This document shows positions 5,373-9,732 of a DNA stretch of 9,732 bases, piece by piece. Position 1 is the first letter of the stretch; every line of letters starts with the position of its first letter. The stretch is taken from assembly GCA_021777365.1 (NCBI GenBank), contig JAJYDP010000144.1, positions 1 to 9,732 on the forward strand, written 5' to 3'. Under the pieces are notes generated by a model. The model was not told the origin of the DNA and made no database searches. It worked only from the letters and a program-made list of their open reading frames with translations. The translations under genes were made by a program, and so were the position numbers. This DNA is from Chloroflexota bacterium. GTDB lineage: Bacteria; Chloroflexota; Limnocylindria; Limnocylindrales; CSP1-4.

Positions 5373-7559
5373 ATGAGTGAAGCCCCTGAGCCGCAGCCTC
5401 CGATCCTCGGCGCTCGCAGCCGTGTCAGCTCCGCGCGCCGCGGCGTTCTCTCGTTCCTCGCCATCGCAGCACTGCTCGCCCTCACCGTAAGCGCGGCGCT
5501 CCTGGGCAAGCAATCGGCGGGCCAGGTCACGGCCCACCCGACTCCGACCATCGCCGCGCTGCGAACCGCGCCAGCAGTCTTGTCCCCGGTGGCGGCGGTG
5601 CTCGCGTCGCCGACGCCACCCGGGATCGCGGATCCGCTCTCGGTGCCGGTCTGGCAGCCACCGCCGGGTGCGGTGCGCCAGTTGCCGATCATCGCCGACA
5701 CGAACCTTGCCGCCGATGGCGACGCGCTCTACCTCGCCGCGATCGCGCCCGACGGACGCGCCGAGGTGCACCGGCTCGACATCATCTCGGGCGCGGACTC
5801 GCTGGTCGCCAGCGTGCCGGTCGCGCACGACGTCAGCGCCGTCGCCGCCGACGACGGGCGCGCGGCGTGGGTGGAGTGGTGGGTGCCCGGCGGCGCGTTC
5901 ACGGGCGGACCCTGTGCACCCGGGCAGCCCGTGGCGAAGGCGTGGCGCATCTGGCTGCGGGACGCGGCACACCCCGCCGGCCTGGTGATCGCGAGCGGCA
6001 CCGCGCGGGAGGGCTGGACCGTCGCCCAGGGCTGTCTCGACCCCGTGCCGCCGCGGATCGCGCTGTCGGCCGACGCCATCGCCTACGACCTGCGGAGCGG
6101 CGGAAATACGACGGTCGAGGTCCACGCGCTGTCGGATGGTCGCCGCCTGTTCACCTACGGGCTCGGCACCAGCGCGTTCGTGGGCGATCTGCGGCTCGCC
6201 GGGAACACGCTGGCGGTGGCCGTGCAGCAGCTTGCCTCGGTCGCGACGACCGACGAGGTTCAGCTCGTGCGCTGGCGCGGCGGGACCCCCGGCGTCGTGA
6301 ACGAGCCGGGCCTCCAAGTGGCCCTCGCGCCCGACGGTTCGGTCTCCCTCGTGGTCCAGCCCATGAACCCGGGAATCACCGGACAGCGGACCGGCATGGT
6401 GCTGTACCGCCAGCTGGTCGGCAGCAGTGGGCCGGTCATGTCGCAGGTGGCGCCTCCACCCGGTGCGCCCGACGCCGAGTCAGCGGACACGCCCGCCATC
6501 GGGACGTGGCTGGGCGTCGAGGCCGACCTGTGGCGCGCCATCGCCGCCGACGGCAGGGCGTACCCGGTGCTCCAGGTTGCAGGCGACCCGCGGGTCCTCG
6601 TGGGTTACGGAACGCCAGGCTGGACCGCGATCAGCGGCCGTTGGGCGATGTGGACCGATGTCGCCGCAGCAACGCCGACGCTCGACGTGCTCGACCTGTC
6701 GGCGGTGCCCGTGGCGCCCGCGGTCACCGCGCCCCACCCGTCGGTCAGCGTGTCGCCTGCCAGCGGCCTCTTCGACGGGCAGACGGTGGCGGTGCACCTA
6801 TCGGGATTCGGGGTGGGCGGCAAGATCTGGCTGTCGGAGTGCGCGTCGGCGCAGGACGCGAGTTCGCTCGGCTGCGGTCGGCCGTTGCCCGAACAACCAT
6901 TCCTCGTCACGGGCGATGCTCGTTCCGGAGATGGCTCCTTCACGGTTTCACTGCACGCCCCGACCGAGCCCAACCTGCCGAACACAGCCGTGCGTTGCAC
7001 GGATCAGTGCGTCATCGTCGCCACCCTCGGCGACGGGTTCGCGTACGCCGTCGCGGCGATCCGCTTCTCGCCGGCCGCAGGCATGCCCGTGCCGCCCTGT
7101 GCGGCGCCGCAGTTGGCCACGAGTGTGGTCGATACCGGAGATCGCACCGGTCTTGTCGAGGGCTGGCTGCGCTTCGTGAACACGGGTGCCGCCCCCTGTC
7201 AGCTCTCGGGCTGGCCGACCCTGGTGGGGATCACGGCGTCCGGCGCGACCACGCTCGCCCGTCAGTCGAACGAGCTGCTCGACCTGCCCGCCGATGCCGT
7301 GCTGCCGCCGGTCACGCTCGCCCCGGGCGGCGCCGCCGTCGCTGGGTTCGCGGGCTCGGCAACACCGACGGGGACTGCGGCCACCTGCCCACCCCCGTAT
7401 CACTCCCTGCGCGTCACGCCGCCCGGCACGACGGGAAGCGTGACCCTGCCCGGGTTCAACCACTGGCTGAACGCCGACCTGCCGGCATGTGCGGGACTCG
7501 CGGTCACCCGGGTGGTGTCGGTCGCCTCGGAACCGTTCCTCCTGCCGTGGCGCCCATGA
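5373..7559 (+). CDS. membrane-anchored propeller / neocarzinostatin-like / DUF4232 protein
   Basis: The 728-residue product has a short cytoplasmic N-terminus, one helix (about 24-44, LSFLAIAALLALTVSAALL) and a long extracellular part. Residues about 85-445 have TolB/WD40-like propeller strands (ADGDALYLAAIAPDGRAEVHRL, ALSADAIAYDL, LAGNTLAVAV, ISGRWAMWTD). Residues about 455-567 match the neocarzinostatin fold: SPASGLFDGQTVAV, then the cysteine pairs 490/501 and 542/546 at the spacing of its two disulfides, ending AAIRFSP. Residues about 571-718 look like DUF4232: C576, the VNTGAAPCQLSGWP motif (C609), TLAPGGAAVAGF, C672 and C706. Chromophore-binding neocarzinostatin relatives are antitumour apoproteins, but no enediyne genes are seen here, so a surface binding role is more likely. 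ATG 5373 is chosen on sequence plausibility; ATG 5283 has the better ribosome site. The stop overlaps the next start (ATGA). Confidence 0.85.
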   Translation: MSEAPEPQPPILGARSRVSSARRGVLSFLAIAALLALTVSAALLGKQSAGQVTAHPTPTIAALRTAPAVLSPVAAVLASPTPPGIADPLSVPVWQPPPGAVRQLPIIADTNLAADGDALYLAAIAPDGRAEVHRLDIISGADSLVASVPVAHDVSAVAADDGRAAWVEWWVPGGAFTGGPCAPGQPVAKAWRIWLRDAAHPAGLVIASGTAREGWTVAQGCLDPVPPRIALSADAIAYDLRSGGNTTVEVHALSDGRRLFTYGLGTSAFVGDLRLAGNTLAVAVQQLASVATTDEVQLVRWRGGTPGVVNEPGLQVALAPDGSVSLVVQPMNPGITGQRTGMVLYRQLVGSSGPVMSQVAPPPGAPDAESADTPAIGTWLGVEADLWRAIAADGRAYPVLQVAGDPRVLVGYGTPGWTAISGRWAMWTDVAAATPTLDVLDLSAVPVAPAVTAPHPSVSVSPASGLFDGQTVAVHLSGFGVGGKIWLSECASAQDASSLGCGRPLPEQPFLVTGDARSGDGSFTVSLHAPTEPNLPNTAVRCTDQCVIVATLGDGFAYAVAAIRFSPAAGMPVPPCAAPQLATSVVDTGDRTGLVEGWLRFVNTGAAPCQLSGWPTLVGITASGATTLARQSNELLDLPADAVLPPVTLAPGGAAVAGFAGSATPTGTAATCPPPYHSLRVTPPGTTGSVTLPGFNHWLNADLPACAGLAVTRVVSVASEPFLLPWRP

Positions 7560-8962
7560 GCGGCCCCCGCTCGCGGATCCACCTCGCGCTCTTCGCCGCG
7601 GCGCTGCTCGTGGCCGCCTGCGGTGCGACGTCAAATCCGGAGTTGACCGGCAGCAGCACGCCGAGCGTGCCTCCCACCTCCGGACCGACGGCGCCCGGAT
7701 CGTGCGCGTCCGGAGCGACGTGCACGACGTCCGTTGCCACGACGGCGCCGGCCACCGGTTCTGCGCCAAGCGCGTCGACAGGGCCCGCGGCGAGTTCGAC
7801 TCCCGCGGCCGGCCCGACTCCCGCCGTCCGCTCGTTCGTCACCGCAGCGCCGCCCACGACGTGGGCCTCGCTCGCCTGGCAGCGGCTCGCGCCCGGCGAC
7901 GCGCTCGCCCTCGTCCGCTCCGTCGTGCGCTGGCACGGCGGGTACGTGGCCGTCGGCTGGGACGCCACGACCCCGGTCTGGACCTCCGTCGACGGCGCGC
8001 GCTGGGATCTCCTGCCAGATGGCACCTCGACGACCTTCTGGCCCGGGCAACTCGTGATCGGGATGGCGCCGCTGGCTGACGGCCTCGTCGCCCTGACGAT
8101 GGGAGCCGGGCCGAACAGTTGCGGAGACGACATCCTGTGCCAGTCCTTCGACCCGCCGCTCGTGGAATGGACCTCTACGGATGGTCGGACGTGGCGTCCC
8201 CACGGTGCGGGTGATCTCACCTTCCCGCCCGGACCGGAGACCCCGGCCCCACTGCTGGCGGCCGGGCCGCGCGGCCTGCTGATCGTCTCAGGCGCCGGAG
8301 CGGTGCCCGCCGTGACCTCGGTCGACGGCAGGACCTGGACAGGTGTCGCCGGGTCGGCCCTGCCGGGCAACCTCCGCATCGCGGGTGTCGCTCCCACCGC
8401 GACCGGGTACGTGCTCGTCGCGACGCAGGTGGTGGGTCCCGCCGACTTCCGGGCGGTCGTCCTGACCTCGCCCGACGGCCGCACCTGGTCTGCGCCGGTC
8501 CCGCTGCCATGGGCCGCGACCACCGTCGTGACGACGAGCACGGGCGCCGACTGGGGCGTCGACCGGCTGGTCGTCGGGAGCGGCGGGATGATCGCGGACG
8601 GGCGCTTCATCGCGACACCCGGGGCCTCGCTGTGGTGGCAGTCCGCCGCGGGGACGCGCTGGCGGCTGCTCCCCGCCTACCCGCCGCTCGGTCCGACGAC
8701 CTGCACGGGCGAGGGCTGCGGCGGTCAGCCCGCCGGGCTGCTCGTGGGCGACGGCCAGCGGATGCTGGCGATGCGCGGCGGACCCGACGCGGCGGCGTGG
8801 ACGTCGGGCGATGGGCTGAACTGGGAGGCGCTCTCCGTGTCGGGCGACGTCCCGCCGCTGGCCGCGACCCAGGATCGGTTGCCGGTCACCGCCGCCGTGC
8901 TGCCGGGCGGGGTGGTCGTCTCCGATGGCACGAACGCGTGGTATGCGAGCGCCGGCGGGTAG
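7556..8962 (+). CDS. six-Asp-box propeller lipoprotein
   Basis: The 468-residue product has a signal peptide with lipobox VAAC (Cys22) and a long Ser/Thr/Pro/Ala linker (23-98). A propeller follows with six S-x-x-G-x-x-W Asp-box turns: TSVDGARW 143, TSTDGRTW 206, TSVDGRTW 254, TSPDGRTW 304, QSAAGTRW 362 (degenerate) and TSGDGLNW 416, which fits one six-bladed propeller. CASGATC (50-56), CGDDILC (189-195) and CTGEGC (383-388) are cysteine pairs that may form disulfides. The ATG overlaps the preceding TGA by four bases, so the gene is probably translationally coupled to the neocarzinostatin-like protein and shares its promoter. It belongs to the same broad superfamily as the 2426-4423 product but has different repeat spacing and lacks the HGW turns. 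A sialidase annotation from databases would overstate the evidence; a surface-exposed binding role is more cautious. Confidence 0.88.
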   Translation: MSGPRSRIHLALFAAALLVAACGATSNPELTGSSTPSVPPTSGPTAPGSCASGATCTTSVATTAPATGSAPSASTGPAASSTPAAGPTPAVRSFVTAAPPTTWASLAWQRLAPGDALALVRSVVRWHGGYVAVGWDATTPVWTSVDGARWDLLPDGTSTTFWPGQLVIGMAPLADGLVALTMGAGPNSCGDDILCQSFDPPLVEWTSTDGRTWRPHGAGDLTFPPGPETPAPLLAAGPRGLLIVSGAGAVPAVTSVDGRTWTGVAGSALPGNLRIAGVAPTATGYVLVATQVVGPADFRAVVLTSPDGRTWSAPVPLPWAATTVVTTSTGADWGVDRLVVGSGGMIADGRFIATPGASLWWQSAAGTRWRLLPAYPPLGPTTCTGEGCGGQPAGLLVGDGQRMLAMRGGPDAAAWTSGDGLNWEALSVSGDVPPLAATQDRLPVTAAVLPGGVVVSDGTNAWYASAGG

Positions 8963-9226
8963 TGGCGGGGACACTCGACCCGAGCAGGCAGTCGCGCCAG
9001 AGGTCGCCTGCACGGAACCATCGACGGGCACCGGGCGTCGGACACCGGGTGAACGGCAAGCCGGGTCCACGTGGCACTTGCGACTTGACTTGGCTGGCGG
9101 TCACCATGCGACACGAGACGGGGGGAGGGGAGGCGGTCCGTGCGCCCGACGAGTGAACCCCCGGCGACCCCGGCCACCGCCTCATGCGCTGCGCGCCGCG
9201 ACCCACGCGACCCTCCCTGACCGATC
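8963..9226. other. intergenic region upstream of the sigma gene, with a possible tiny ORF
   Basis: No clear gene or terminator is visible. A GACTTGACT block at 9082-9090 repeats one upstream of the Asp-box lipoprotein gene (2362-2370). A GTG at 9140 is preceded six bases earlier by a strong GGGGAGG site (9127-9133) and opens a 26-codon frame ending at 9220, just before promoter copy B. It could be a short leader peptide, but the sequence is unremarkable and may be chance. Confidence 0.25.
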
Positions 9227-9259
9227 CATGTCCGGGTTCCGTCCCCAGTCCCGTTATTC
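9227..9259 (+). promoter_or_regulatory. candidate ECF-type promoter, copy B
   Basis: CATGTCCGG (9227-9235) and CGTTATTC (9252-9259) are 16 bases apart, the second copy of the motif at 5085-5116. It ends 43 bases before the sigma factor start codon. Position directly ahead of a sigma gene suggests autoregulation, common among ECF factors. Confidence 0.55.
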
Positions 9260-9302
9260 CCTTCGAGCGCGGTCGAGCGACGGTGCGGGAGGCGAGGGAG
9301 CT

Positions 9303-9732
9303 GTGGAGGGCGGGCTGACGGTGAGCGCGACCGGCACAGGCGAGCAGCTGGCCGCTGGCACGCTCGAGTCGTCCGCCACCGACGACGCGCTCGTCGCGGC
9401 CGCTCGGCGCGATCCCGAGGCGTTCGGGCTCCTGTACGAGCGCCACCGCGTCGCCGTCTACCGTTACCTCCGGGCGCGCACGGGCTCCGACGACGCCGCG
9501 GCCGATCTGGCCGCCCTGACCTTCGAGCGCGCGCTCGCCTCGCTCGATCGCTTCCGGCCCTCGGGCGCCGGCTTCCCGGCCTGGCTCCTGCGCATCGCGC
9601 GCAATGCCGCCATCGACGCCGCCCGCCGCCAGCGCGGCACGCACTCGCTCGACGCGCTGCGGGCCTGGGAGCTCCCCGCGGCTCGCGACGATCCCGAGGG
9701 CTCGGCCGTCCATCGCGCCGAGCTCGACGAGC
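9303..9732 (+). CDS. sigma-70 family (ECF-like) RNA polymerase sigma factor, partial
   Basis: The frame is open to the window end, giving 143 residues of the N-terminal part. Residues 41-111 are sigma region 2: FGLLYERHRVAVYRYLRART (2.1), then the conserved ALTFERAL helix (2.2) and FPAWLLRIARNAAIDAARRQR-type sequence (2.3-2.4, 91-111), which binds the core polymerase and the -10 element. Region 4, which reads the -35 element, lies beyond the window. The short N-terminus without region 1 indicates an ECF-size factor. GTG 9303 has GGGAGG ten bases upstream; GTG 9321 has an equally good GGAGGG, so the first six residues are uncertain. The candidate ECF promoter just upstream suggests it transcribes its own gene. 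Confidence 0.85.
   Translation, partial: MEGGLTVSATGTGEQLAAGTLESSATDDALVAAARRDPEAFGLLYERHRVAVYRYLRARTGSDDAAADLAALTFERALASLDRFRPSGAGFPAWLLRIARNAAIDAARRQRGTHSLDALRAWELPAARDDPEGSAVHRAELDE

Noticed and set aside
3321..5376. Long Arg/Ala/Pro-rich open frames overlapping the Asp-box gene and the region after it
   Set aside because: They are out-of-frame shadows of the high-GC gene at 2426-4423 and of its flanks, with no domain, signal peptide or ribosome site.
5867..7555. N-terminal extension of the second lipoprotein frame
   Set aside because: This part is an Arg-rich shadow of the propeller protein; the lipoprotein signal peptide begins at ATG 7556.
5373..7559. Enediyne antibiotic carrier protein
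   Set aside because: The neocarzinostatin-like domain is embedded in a membrane-anchored propeller protein and no polyketide or enediyne gene is present.
1..9732. CRISPR array, insertion sequence or integrase gene
   Set aside because: No regularly spaced repeats, transposase motifs or tyrosine recombinase R-H-R-Y pattern were seen in any frame.

Overview
The window is very GC-rich (about 70% by eye). It encodes mostly exported or membrane proteins: lipoproteins with Ser/Thr/Pro-rich linkers and Asp-box propellers, a membrane-anchored protein with a neocarzinostatin-like and a DUF4232 domain, and a sigma-70 family factor cut by the right edge. This mix suggests a GC-rich environmental bacterium, either Chloroflexota (Limnocylindria-like) or Actinomycetota. 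That is an inference from domain content and composition; no ribosomal or other marker gene is present.

Left part (1-2425): positions 72-126 hold the 3' half of a tRNA-Leu(CAA) on the minus strand. It breaks off exactly at the anticodon loop, as a displaced attachment-site copy would. To its right lie a remnant of a PQQ-like beta-propeller gene, a six-helix membrane protein (683-1321), a tiny single-helix ORF (1386-1556) and a lipoprotein whose signal peptide appears frameshifted (about 1561-2009). A poorly coding stretch (2010-2425) follows, with a possible decayed secreted-protein fragment. The region looks like accessory DNA with gene debris.

Middle part (2426-5116): a large Asp-box (BNR/Ycf48-like) lipoprotein (2426-4423) converges on a small four-helix membrane protein on the minus strand (4477-4956, probably starting at 4987 with a frameshift). 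A 21-bp direct repeat marks that gene's 3' end. The divergent region around 5000-5280 carries a plausible minus-strand promoter and a plus-strand promoter-like motif.

Right part (5085-9732): a two-gene operon with a 4-base ATGA overlap encodes a TM-anchored propeller/neocarzinostatin-like/DUF4232 protein (5373-7559) and a second, six-Asp-box lipoprotein (7556-8962). The partial sigma factor gene starts at 9303. The same two-block motif, CATGTCCGG-N15/16-CGTTATTC, lies upstream of the operon (5085-5116) and immediately upstream of the sigma gene (9227-9259). This looks like an ECF-type promoter. The simplest reading is an autoregulated extracytoplasmic-function sigma factor that also controls the neighbouring surface-protein operon; this is the most promising undescribed feature of the window.
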